Source: Serilophus lunatus (lineage: Eukaryota; Chordata; Aves; Passeriformes; Eurylaimidae). From it: DNA of 64,000 bases. The first letter of the stretch is position 1, and every line of letters starts with the position of its first letter. The notes under the pieces were generated by a model. It ran no database searches. It was not told the origin of the DNA and saw only the letters and a program-made list of their open reading frames with translations. This document shows, one piece after another, positions 1 to 10,142 of the stretch. The stretch is taken from positions 1 to 64,000 of the forward strand of contig VXBA01003718.1 of the NCBI GenBank assembly GCA_013399895.1. Reading direction: 5' to 3'. The translations under genes were made by a program, and so were the position numbers.

Positions 1-370
1 ACAGGTGCCTGCAGGGCAGCAGCGTGACTGTCTTGGTGTTGTTCTGACAGACAACACATCTGAGACGCTCTTCTTTTTCTTCTGGGAGCACCCGCGGGTT
101 GTTCCCTGGGTCGTTCCCTCCTGCCCTCCTGGGCAGCTGTCCAGCGGCTGTGAGTCTGGGGGCAGCCCCAGCCCTTTGCTGGGTCCTTCTCCAGTTCATC
201 ATCCTGCCTACTGGTCTGCAGAGGGCCACCAGCAGCTGTCCAGGGGCTATGANGCCCTTCCAGCACCGTCCTGAGTCCTTTGGAAGCTGCTCAGGGCAGC
301 CCTGGGAAGTGCAGGCAGGGGGTGCCTTTGACCTCCTGGCCAAACGAGCCAAGCCCCCCGTGCCTTGGGC
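1..370 (-). other. RNF26 3' flank / probable 3'UTR
   Basis: This stretch lies downstream of the RNF26 stop codon. It contains a single N at 253. I see no coding exon or clear AATAAA on the minus strand, so the transcript end probably lies beyond the left edge. Confidence 0.4.
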
Positions 371-1451
371 TCACAGGTACACGTTGAGGGTATCCAGGAT
401 CATCCGGCGGCACAGGGGGCAGTTGTGCTGCTCAGTGTCCTGTTGCAGAAGGGCTTCTGTGCACTCCTGGCACAGGCACAGGNGGCCTCCACCAGTCCTG
501 CAAGGTCTTGCCTATGATCAGCAGCTCCAGCACGATGCCTGCCCTCACAAACCATGTCGTATCCCGCTCCCAGTCACGAGGGTGGCCTACCGTCATTTCC
601 AAGAGTGGCACCGTCAGCTGCTCTTGGCAGAGAAGCACGCAGAAAACGGCGAGGAGAACCACAGCACAGAGGAGCAGCCCCAGGGCGTAAAGACTGAGGT
701 AGAAGATGGTGCTGAGGAGCCCGAAGGCGAAGTAGAGGAGCTGGTAGAGCAGCTGGTAGAGCGGCTGAAAGGGCAACCACAGCATGAAAACCGCATCCCT
801 GAACACACAGGGGACCAGAGAGTTCCAGAGGCCAAGGAGCACCGTGGACAGGTTCTGGATGCCAGGGAGACACATATCGACCAGGCTGCTGAGCGGGAAA
901 CAGATGCTGGTGAAGAGCCAGGTGGGCAACAAGAGCAGCATGTAGGCCAGCTGGAAGGGCAACCTCAGCAGGGCGAGCACGGCCTTGGACACACAGGCTG
1001 GGACAAGAAGCAGCAGCTCAGTGACACTGAGACCCAGACAGGACAGTGAGTGCCAGAGGGAGGGCACTGAGTGCCAGAGGGTGCCGAGCAGCAGGAAGAG
1101 GTTCTGGATGCCGAGGACACACACCCTGGACAGGACGTAGACGCCGACGAAGATCCCGACAGCAGAGCAGAGCAGCTTCAAGGCCAACGGCCACGGCGGG
1201 ACGGAGGTGGGAGTGGCTCTGCCGGACACGTGTGTCTGCAGCGCTGCCAGCAGCTCCGCGACCCCGAGCGCCGACCCACGGAGGGCAGTGCCCATCTCCC
1301 GCCCCAGGCTCTGCCGTAGCACCTCCAGCAGCCCCTTCCCAGCCCGCCCCACCCGCTCCATCACTCCCCTGTGCCACCCCGGCTGCAGCCTGCACAGCAC
1401 CCACAGCAACACCAGCGCCAGCACGGCAAGGCACAAGCGCACCAGCGCCAT
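371..1451 (-). CDS. RNF26: RNF26, multi-pass ER RING E3 ubiquitin ligase (RING broken at an N)
   Basis: RNF26 is an ER and perinuclear membrane E3 ligase known to position endosomes and to modify STING. The frame from the ATG at 1451 (context GACATGG, with an in-frame stop ten codons upstream) encodes several hydrophobic segments, including SSLVDMCLPGIQNL, which resembles the human protein. It stays open to TLQDWWR just before the N at 483. The last 36 codons lie in another frame at 371-480: LCLCQECTEA, then HNCPLCRR, ending DTLNVYL and a stop at 371-373. That is the second half of a C3HC4 RING with the RNF26 C-terminus. The linker and first RING half, about 80 residues in human (433 aa total), are missing. 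Loss at a bad assembly join is likelier than a real pseudogene, because both flanks are intact and conserved. Confidence 0.87.
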
Positions 1452-1497
1452 GTCCCACCCCAGGACACCGCAGCCCTGTCACCACCCGGGTTCCCAG

Positions 1498-1615
1498 CAG
1501 CAGGACGGGGACCAGCACCGCCAGCAGCAGGACCAGCAGCAGGACCAGCAGCAGGACCAGCAGCAGGACCAGGACCAGGACCAGCAGCAGGACCAGCAGC
1601 AGGACCAGGACGGCC
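1498..1615. repeat. CAG/GAC-rich minisatellite upstream of RNF26
   Basis: About ten imperfect copies of a 9-12 base unit (ccagcagcagga with ccagga variants) lie 50-165 bases upstream of the RNF26 start codon, in its 5'UTR or promoter. The plus strand reads as Gln-Asp-rich and the minus strand as Leu-Val-rich. The repeat explains several long spurious open frames here. Confidence 0.85.
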
Positions 1616-1739
1616 CGCCCGTGGAGCACGTGCCCGCAGCTCCAGAGCAGGGAAGGGGCACTTTGGGAAGCACAGGAAGCCAAGGCACTGCTTTGGGAGC
1701 CCCGCCCACTCTCGTTTAAAGGTCCACATTCCTCACACA

Positions 1740-4700
1740 CTACGCAGTTTGTTAAAACCTGAAATGCGGTGGGTTTTTATATTATGTGGTATTCATATTA
1801 ATGAGAATTAGTAATTTTTTTTAAAAAAAAATTCTATTAGGCCACGCTATAATAATGAAGATATTGTTATACATATAATACTAATAATACTGAGGCAATT
1901 CTCGATCCCTGTGTAGAAGTGGATCTGTCTGACCACTACGGTAAGAGGAAAAGCCCATGACCCGGGGCGAGGGCATGGAGTGATAGAATGGGAGCTGGGA
2001 CACAGCAGGCACAGCTCACAGGATGGACAGGGCATTATATCGGTTCCAAAAGCACAGCTCCCTCACCCCGGTCCCGAGCAGCTCAGGGGGCTCCCACCAC
2101 CAGCAGCGTCCACGCATGTGATGAGCTTGTGCCGCCCTCCGGCCTGGCATGGGGAAGGTGTGTGTTCATCAGCGGGATCCCTGGGTCTGTCCGGGACAGG
2201 GTCAGCCCAGGGCAGAGCTGTTCTCACCCTGCCGAGCAGTTTCCTGCAGCAGAACTGAAAATAAAGCCGTGGCTGTGGCCCAGCCCAAGGTTACAGCCCT
2301 GGAGCAGCTCCTGCCCTCCCCGGAGGCTCCTGGACGGGGTGTGGGGCTGCCAGGGGCCCCAGGGGATGGGCCAGCCCCGCTGCCTTGGCCGTGCTGACAA
2401 ATTCAGGAAAATCCAGCCCTGGAGCCCAAGGCTTTTTAAGGAAGGGGACAGCGAGTGCGGTGGATGATGACCCACAGGAAAGACATGTGGAGCCCAGGAA
2501 GCACCGGCCGGTGTGGGGCCAGGGAGGGATGGAGTTCTCCGTGTGCCGTGGTCCCCCTGTCACAACACCCTGAACCGGAGCTGGGGCAGGAGCCGAGGCA
2601 GGGGGCACATCCTGACACCCCCTGCGTGGGCTGGCGCTGCCCGGAGCCGCCCTCTCTGCCCCGGCACGGCCGTGTCCGTCCGTCCGTGCCTGGGCTCTGT
2701 CCTGCTGTCTGTCCCCCGCCAGCCCTGTCCCCTCCCTGCCTAGCCGTGGCTCCGCGGCAGCGGGATGGATCCCGGATCCCGGATCCCCGGGGTGTGCGCG
2801 CCACGTGACGGAGCCGGGATGCTTTCAGCATTTATGGTGATGTTTGCCTTCCTCATCGCTTCACCAAACAGGAGAAAGGAAAAAGAGAGCGGAGCCAAGG
2901 GCTGGGCGTGCTGCGCTCATTCCCTGCCGCCGGCCGTGCACCTGCCTCCCCCTCCCCGCTCCTGGCGCCTCCCCATTCCCGGGCCACCTCGGGGGGGCTG
3001 CAGGGCGGGGGGTGCAGGGGCAGCAGCGATCAGAGGCCGTGGCTCCGTAGCTGGGAGTGCTCCGTGGGATAGAGGGAAGCTGTGCCAGCTCTCACTGCGG
3101 TAGGATTATCCAGCCCCGCAGTGTTCAGACCTGCTGGAAGAGAGGCACAAGGCTCAGGCACCCCAGCACGGGGAGAGGAGGCGTTCGGGGAGCTGGGAGC
3201 GCCCAGGAGAAGTTCAGGTTGGCAGCTGGGCTGTGGTTGAGACCTTACCCTCCACGGAGGGTCCCCTCAGCTGTCCCTGCCACATGCTGGAGGTCTGGGA
3301 ATGATGCCACCGTGCTGCCAGCTGTGCCCGTCCGTGGCAGCTGCTGGCAGCAGGACGGGATGGGCTCTGCTTGTGAGCCCCCCTCCCCTCATCAGCCTCA
3401 CTGGGCACAGGGTGCTTCTGCCCAGGGCCACCACAGCCCTCCCAGGGGGCGCAGAGCCCGGGATGTGTGCGCTCCTGCAGCCCTGCCCTGCCTGGAGCCC
3501 TGAGGCTGTGCAGCACCGCCTGTGCTGGCACCGAGCCCGGCCACCGGGCTGCTGCATCACGGCTCTGAGTCGCCTTCCTGGGGCTGAGCTCACTGAGCAT
3601 TTTGGGCAAACAGCAGCCACAGGATGCCAGCTTTGGGGCTGCCTCGGCCCTCGCAGCTGCTGAGCCCTTGTGACATCTAGCTGGAAGCAGAGGGACAGAG
3701 GGTGCAACCCCAGGACTGGGTGTCAGAGAGCTTGAGGGATTCTCTGGAGCCCATCGTGCCTGGGGGGCTCAGCACCTTGTGCTCTGGGAAGCCCAGGACC
3801 AGGCCAGCAGTGCTGGGGCTGCCTCACATCTCACCCTGGGCATGTCCCAGCAGACTGGCTGGGAACAGGCTGCAGGTGGCAGAGGAATGGGAGAAACCAG
3901 CTGAAGAGCTGCTGGGGACCACCAGGCCTGTGTCCACAGGGAGACCTGCAGCTTCCCCAGCCCCAGCATCTTCCCCTGCCTCGCTCTCTGCATGGGCACA
4001 TCCTGCCCTGCTGCTGTCCTGAGGCAGGAAGGGAGTTTCTGGAGTATGGGTCCTGCTGGAACCACGCCAGTGCTCCCAGCATTCCCATGGCTGGCTGAGC
4101 AGCTGGAACCATCCCCGGCGTGTCCACCTCCCCTGTGGATCCCCAGCTAAGCCAGCCAGCCAGCACGGTCCTCCTGGGCACTGCCAGCAGCCTTACCTCA
4201 GGTCCCCTCCAGACGCCCTGCCCAGGGCTGGGCAGATCCCCGGGCAGGGCGGCGGGCGCCTGCAGCCCCGTGCTCACAGCCCAGGCTGGAACAATAGCTC
4301 GTTTCGGTGCATCCGCTCCGGAAAATCCCCCGTCCCCACTCGGGCTCAGATCCAGGATGGCGTGGCTCACTCTTCCTCTGGCCTTCCCCTAGCCTTGGAG
4401 GCGCAGGTGGTGGCATCTCCCAAGGCACGTATCCCTGCTGGCATCTGCTCCGAGGCAGGGGAGAGCCTGCAGGAAGGACTGGGAGCTGGAGGGAGCCCAT
4501 CCCTGTGTCCCCAGCAGCCAAAGGAATCTGCTCTGCCTTTGTTCAGCACGCAGACCTGTGGAAGAGCAGGAGCACGAGGGCTGTGTGGCTCCCCACGATG
4601 GGAGCTGGGATATGTCTCTCCTCCTGGAGCCCGGCCAGACGGCCCTGGGAAAAGCAAGTCATCTTCCATGGGAAAGTCCTGCAAGGAGCAAGTCCTGCTT

Positions 4701-5290
4701 GGCCAGGCCAGCCCCACAGTCCCCCAGGGCCCCGGTGCTCCAGTGTGTCCCCAGTGCTGTGGGGCCAATGGTGGGGAGGTGGGATGGGGACCGTGCCCTG
4801 CTCTTTGCCTGGGGTCTGCCCTCATCTCTGTCCACAGGGAGTCTTTCCCAAAGCCTCCTAAGGGATCCCCTGCAAGTGGGGCTCCCCCCAACCTGAGGGA
4901 TGCCTCGATGCCTGCCTGGGGCTAATTTCTCATTAAGCTTCCCGGCAGTGGATCCTAATGAGCCATCCTAGGGGAGTCCCAAGCCCTGCAGTCAAAGCAA
5001 GCAGGAAGAATTCCCTGCCTGAGGCCACAGGCAAGCACAGAGCAGAATGCTGGATCCCCATGCTTGCTTCTTTTTCCTTCCTTTGCAGCAGGGATCAGAG
5101 AAGTTGGGTGACATGGAACCCAGGGCAGGGACATTCCTGCTCCCGGCTCCTGCTGGGAGCTGTGGCGGTGGTGGGGTGATGGATGAGCAGTGCCGGCACT
5201 CCTGAGTGCCCAGGCCGGGGGGTTTCCATGCGGGAATGACGGCAGCTGCCCCTCCCGGGTGTCCCGCGGCCGGACCCCGGGGCCGGGCAC
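1740..5290. other. RNF26-MCAM intergenic DNA, proximal part
   Basis: No gene with recognisable homology is visible. It holds a short AT-rich patch (about 1770-1900, with TAATACTAATAATACT) and otherwise GC-rich, low-complexity sequence. Open frames here have no domain, no conserved splice context and no homology that I recognise. Confidence 0.5.
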
Positions 5291-5298
5291 ATAATCTG

Positions 5299-5440
5299 CC
5301 CCATTGTGAGGGCGAGTGCCCGAGACAATGGGGCCTTTTTCCGGCCGGTGCTGGGGGGGAAATGAATTCGGAAGTCTTCCGAAGGAAAAGGCCGGGTTAT
5401 AAATAGCCGTCCGCGGGCTACCGGCTTCCCAGTCAGCCCC
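5299..5440 (+). promoter_or_regulatory. Candidate TATA promoter with two perfect inverted repeats
   Basis: CCCCATTGT (5299-5307) and ACAATGGGG (5325-5333) form a perfect 9-base inverted repeat carrying SOX-like ATTGT/ACAAT cores. TTCGGAAG (5367-5374) and CTTCCGAA (5376-5383) form a perfect 8-base inverted repeat around one T, giving head-to-head ETS-type GGAA sites. TATAAATA follows at 5398-5405. The order suggests a plus-strand start near 5430. No known gene follows; it could drive a non-coding RNA or an alternative MCAM 5' exon. The motifs are seen; promoter activity is inferred. Confidence 0.55.
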
Positions 5441-8400
5441 CATCCCATCTCACCCCGCCCCAAATCCTGCCCCTCGCACTGGGAATGCCTGGAACACACA
5501 CGTGCCCAGCCCAGCCCGGCTGCTCGTGTGTGAGCGAGGGGTCGGTCCGTGGATGTTCACACGCTGTCCCAGGGCTGCACCTGCTCCCCCAGGGGCTCCC
5601 CCTGAATGTCGAGGGGCAGGTCAGCCCTGGGCACAGGGCTCCTTCTCCCCGTGCCTTGCCCGTGGCCGTCAGCTGGCTGAGGTTCTCCCAGGAGTGCTCC
5701 CTGTTCCAGCTGTCCTTGTCCATCCATCCCGCACACAGTGGAGGGCCAGGTCCCCAGGGCAGGGTGTAAGGGGAGGGCTGCATGACTCCACAGCCTTCCT
5801 TGCCATCCCTGTGGAGCGTGCACACCACAAGCCAGTCCTTGAAGCCAGTCCTGGGTCTGTCTTGTGACAGCTGCACCATCGCCAGGGCGGGATGCTGGGC
5901 TCTGCTCTTTGCTTGGTGTGGGGCTGGGTGACCCTTGCCAGCTTGGCTCCTTTTTTGGGGCTTTTCCACTGCTCTGCATCTGCTGAGCCTCGGGCCATCC
6001 CCGTGCAGCTGCTCCAGGAGATCGTGCTCCTCCAGTACAATATATCCAGATGTCACCTTCCTCCCCCACTTCTGCTCCCTTCCTTCCTCCACCCTCCCAG
6101 CTCCTCACCCGGCTCCCAATCCCGGCCCCTCCCGAACAAAGGCCCCGTAGCCATGGTTAATAATCCCCGCAGAAAGGCCCTGCAGAAGAGGAGAGGAAGG
6201 AGAGGGGAAATACAAAGGAGCCGCTGGGAGCCCAGCCGAGGAAGAGGATTGGAAGGAGTCATTTTCCTGAGCTGAAGGACAGGGACATCTAAGAGGGCTC
6301 CCAGTGGTGAACAGAGACAGGGTGGAGGCACGCCAAGGTGGACACCCCATCCCTTGTGGTCTTCCACCCAGGGAACAAGAAACCAGAGGTGGGACAGCCC
6401 AGGCAGGTTCCTGTACTTCCACCAGACTGCAGCACATCGCGTGTGCCCTCGGGCACCCCAAAACGCAGCGCCAGGGCATAGCAGGAAGGTGCCCCGAGGG
6501 CAGCGATCCTCAGCAGTGCCATGCGCCCCAGTGGCAGTGAAGCAGCCGGCCGCTCCCAGGCGGTGTGGGAAAGCAGAGCGCTGGCCCACATCCCGTCCCT
6601 TCCCCGGAGAGCAGGGCCCCTCTTGGCCCTGGCGGTGTTGCGTGAAGAGGTGCAGGCCTGGGCGGACACTTCTGACGGCTTCCATCCACCCCGGAGACGT
6701 GCAGGGAGCCGGGACAGCCGGCAATCCACCGGCACCGGCGGCAGCGCTGGCCGCAGGCGGCTGGTACAGAGCAGCCCAGGAACGCCACAGAACCCTCCTG
6801 AGCCCCCCGAGCTGCTCGGGGCCCCACGGGCCGGGGGCTGCAGGGGGTGGGGAAGGCACAGGGCCCCCCTGTCCCCACCTGGGACACGCCGAGCTACGTG
6901 TCAGGACAGGCACAGTGAGAGAGCAGGGCAAGCACAGCCCAGCTCCCTCTGGCAGCATCTGGAGGTCCCCGTATCAGCAGGGATCTCTCTGGGAGAGCAG
7001 GGAAAGGTGGAAGGGGCTGAGGAGTGTGCTGGGGCGCAGCCTGTGCTCAGCCCCAGGCTCTGTGCCTGGCTCTGTGCTGCCCATTGCTCCCCTCCATCTG
7101 CAGAGAGCCAGGCTTAGCAGGAGCCAGAGGAGAGAGGAAAATGCAATTACACGCTTCCAGATCATTCCTGCGACCTGCAATGCTCAGATAACGCCGGGTA
7201 ACCAGCCCTGCCCTGGGCGCGGTCCTGTGCATCCCAGGTTTCCAGCAGCCGTGCCAGGGACTGGCAAGCCTCACTTCTGCCAGGGGCAGAGCTGCCTGCC
7301 TGGGCACAGCCTCACCTGAGAGGTGGCAGGAGGGATGGAGGAGGAGGAGAGCCCAGGCATCAAAATTCCCTCCACTGGCAGAGAGTGAGAGCTCTGAGAT
7401 CTCCTCTGTGCCTCGGGTGGGACCTTCCCACCCTGCCCATGTGCGTGGGACCGTGACACGGGAGCCTAATCCACAGTTTGTGTGCATCCCTGTGAGGGGG
7501 TGCCAAAGCCAAATCCATTAAGCAAGCAAATAACTAAGAAAGGGTGAGATCAGGCAGCAGAGAGGGAAGATGAAGGTGGCCAGCCCGCCACGCTCCCCAC
7601 GCAGACACCCCAAGCTCGCTGGGTGCCACACACAGCGCAACGGGGAGATTTCATGCTGTCTGCTCATGCCTCGCTTTCAAAGCCTGACCATCTTCCACAG
7701 AAGCATTAGTTTGTGAGGAGGAAAACCAAGTTTTCCTCAGAATTCAACAGGCTGAAGCTTGACCAACTGGAGGGACAGCCATGCAGTAAGAGCAGGAGGC
7801 TGTTTGAGGTTTGCATGTTCTCTGCCTCAGAGCCTGACCAGCTTGTTTTCTCCAGGGAGGGGCATTGCCCTTTCCAAATGCTGGGAATTTGCTGCAGAGG
7901 TTTTCTTAGCAACCTCTGCTTTATTTTTAACACGGAATAAAAGTTAGCCCTAGAAAGAAATGCACCAGCAGTGCGTCATCTTGGGTTCTCCTGCTTGTTT
8001 GTTTGACTTGCTGGATGCTTTTACCATAGGAATGTGCGACCCTTTGGGCCCCCTTCATTCACAGGGTGGCATTTGCAAGGCTTAGATTGTGGTATTTTGT
8101 GCAAAGTGGAACATCCCTTTCCCTGCTCCAAGGGGAGCAGAGCCTGATGCTCCCCCCGTGCTCCATCCTGCCCTTTGAAGGGAAAGAGTGAGCACTTTGT
8201 CAGGGGGTCCCCGAGTCCTGGGCACACACTCAGCAGGTGGCTTTTCCCACCACAGACAGGGGGCTCCTGCCATCAGCTGTGAAAACCTCCCAACACTGCA
8301 GCTGTGGGGCTGGAGAGCAGCTCCCGAGCGCCCAGTGGATGATGGCACAGATCCCTTGCACTTGTTCCTCCCAGCGAAGGGAGGAGGCCTCCCCTCTCCG

Positions 8401-9200
8401 GCGGCAGCACAAGGGCTACGAGCCTTATCACTGCCCAGCATTGCCATTTTAAGCAACTAATCCCGTGGGGAAAAAATTTAATCATTTCCGATGAATCATC
8501 ACGACTATTTGGCTGGGAAAGTGTTATGGGGGGGGCTGGCCAGGCATGCAGAGGTGGAGGAGGAGGGCATGGGAAGGGGAGCTGCATGGCACCAGCCTGG
8601 GAGCGGGGCTGGGGGGCCAGCACAGGGGGCTGGCGGTGCGAGAGGTGCTTGGGGAATTCCCGACAGGAATGCTGTGCCTCAGGGAAACCTGCAGCCCAGC
8701 CCAGAGTGAGTCAGGGGAGCCGGAGAGACACAGCCCATGCTGCCCGGGCCTCAAGGCACAGGTTATGCTGCAGGAGAAGCAGGAGGAGAGAAGAGGTTTA
8801 TGGAAAGGTTCAGAATCCCTGAGCTGAGAGCGGGAGGAGAACACTGAGTGGGGGGCAGCCCTGGGTCTGTCCTCATGTGGGATGATCCCGAATCAGCGAG
8901 CTTTGGGAATCCCATGAATGGAGAGTGAGTGTGTGCAGAAGGGCTTTGAAGGAGAAGAAAATCCCCAGCGCTTTTTCTTCCCACGCAGCCCCTCTGGCTC
9001 TGACTGACCCTGGGGGAAACTGAGGCACGGAGCCAGGCTACGAGAGGGCAGGGGCACTGCGCCCGAGCGTCCTGCGGGGTTGACTGGGGAGCAGCACCTG
9101 GGGAGGTTTGTTGTGCTCCTCCAGGGTCTGCCTCGGGCTGCCGGAGGGGCCGGGCTGTGCTCGGCCGGGTGATTACCCTCGGATAATAGGAGCCTTGTGC
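5441..9200. other. RNF26-MCAM intergenic DNA, distal part
   Basis: No recognisable coding exon. Motif-dense patches include GGTTAATAATC near 6153, a homeodomain-like AT stretch at 8450-8515, and a hairpin at 7894-7919 listed separately. Possible enhancers only. Confidence 0.4.
7894..7919. promoter_or_regulatory. Perfect 9-base inverted repeat, X-box-like
   Basis: GCAGAGGTT (7894-7902) and AACCTCTGC (7911-7919) are perfect reverse complements separated by TTCTTAGC. The centre, GGTTTTCTTAGCAACC, resembles an RFX X-box (GTTNCC-spacer-GGNAAC). It could be an RFX dimer site or a structural hairpin. No cilium gene is adjacent. Confidence 0.4.
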
Positions 9201-10088
9201 AGCCCTGCGAGCCCCCCCGCCCCCGGGCCGGCCCCCGGCCAGGCCAGCGAACAGCTCCGGCACAGCCGCCCCATCCAACAACAGCTGCGCGGGGGCTCGG
9301 CCGCGGCTCGTGTGCCCCGAGCCCGGCGGCCCCGCCTCGGGCATGGGATGGGGCCCTTGTGGGGCTGAGGGCACCGGGGGGAGCGGCTCTGGAGCGCTAA
9401 TCCTCGGTGACCCGCCTGGGGCTGCCCCTGGGACACGACCCTGCAGCAGACCCCCCCAGACAGACCAAGTGTCTCTGAGAGCCCAGACAACGGCAAAGAG
9501 TTGTTTGCCCCCGCTATTTTCGCGTTTGCTCCGCGGGTTCAAAGGTGGCCCAAGCAGCTCTGGCTGGGCTTTAGGGCAGCGCAGCAGGTCCCTTCTGGCC
9601 ATCACCGCTGACACCTGCACACTGGCCTCTCAGGGGCTGTCCCTGTGGCCGGCATTCCCCAAAGCCCAGGGAAAACAGCCCGATCCCACACCTCTGCCGC
9701 CTCCGCCGGCTCTGCGAGTGATTCCACCTCCAGCGCCCGCCTGTCTGCCTTGCTCAGCCCGTGCACGCCCGGACAGGCAGGAGCTGGCAGGTCTGCGAGC
9801 CCCTCCGGCAGGGCTGGGAAGGGCCCGAACACGGGGGGCTGTGCTGGGGCGGNGGGCGGGGGGCCCCGCAGCCCCCGCCGCAGAGGGATGCCCTTCGCCC
9901 CGGCGGACACCGGGCTGCAGCGGGGCGTGTGTGTGTGTGTGTGNGGCCAAGCTCTGCCCCGCACGGTGTTGCGGGGGTGGGCGCAGCGGCGCCCGGGCGG
10001 CTGCTGGGGGTGATAAGCGGCCGCGGGCGGTGGGCAGGCACCGCGCCTTCCTCCTCCTCCTTCTCCCCCTCCTCCTCCTCCTCCCGCC

Positions 10089-10096
10089 TGACGTCA
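10089..10096. promoter_or_regulatory. Consensus cAMP response element (TGACGTCA)
   Basis: A perfect palindromic CRE lies 47 bases upstream of the candidate MCAM ATG and directly after a CCT-rich tract. CREB/ATF control of human MCAM through a promoter CRE is established, so this is probably the avian counterpart. Confidence 0.7.
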
Positions 10097-10142
10097 GCCC
10101 GCGGCCCCGCTCAGTCGCGGGCGGCCGGCGGCGGTGGCGGGC

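Noticed and set aside
1046..1762. Plus-strand Gln/Asp- and Arg/Ser-rich frames
   Set aside because: They translate the minisatellite and the antisense of RNF26, and no conserved protein matches.
6153..6163. HNF1-like GGTTAATAATC
   Set aside because: Only one half site fits and nothing nearby supports a liver or gut gene; chance match likely.
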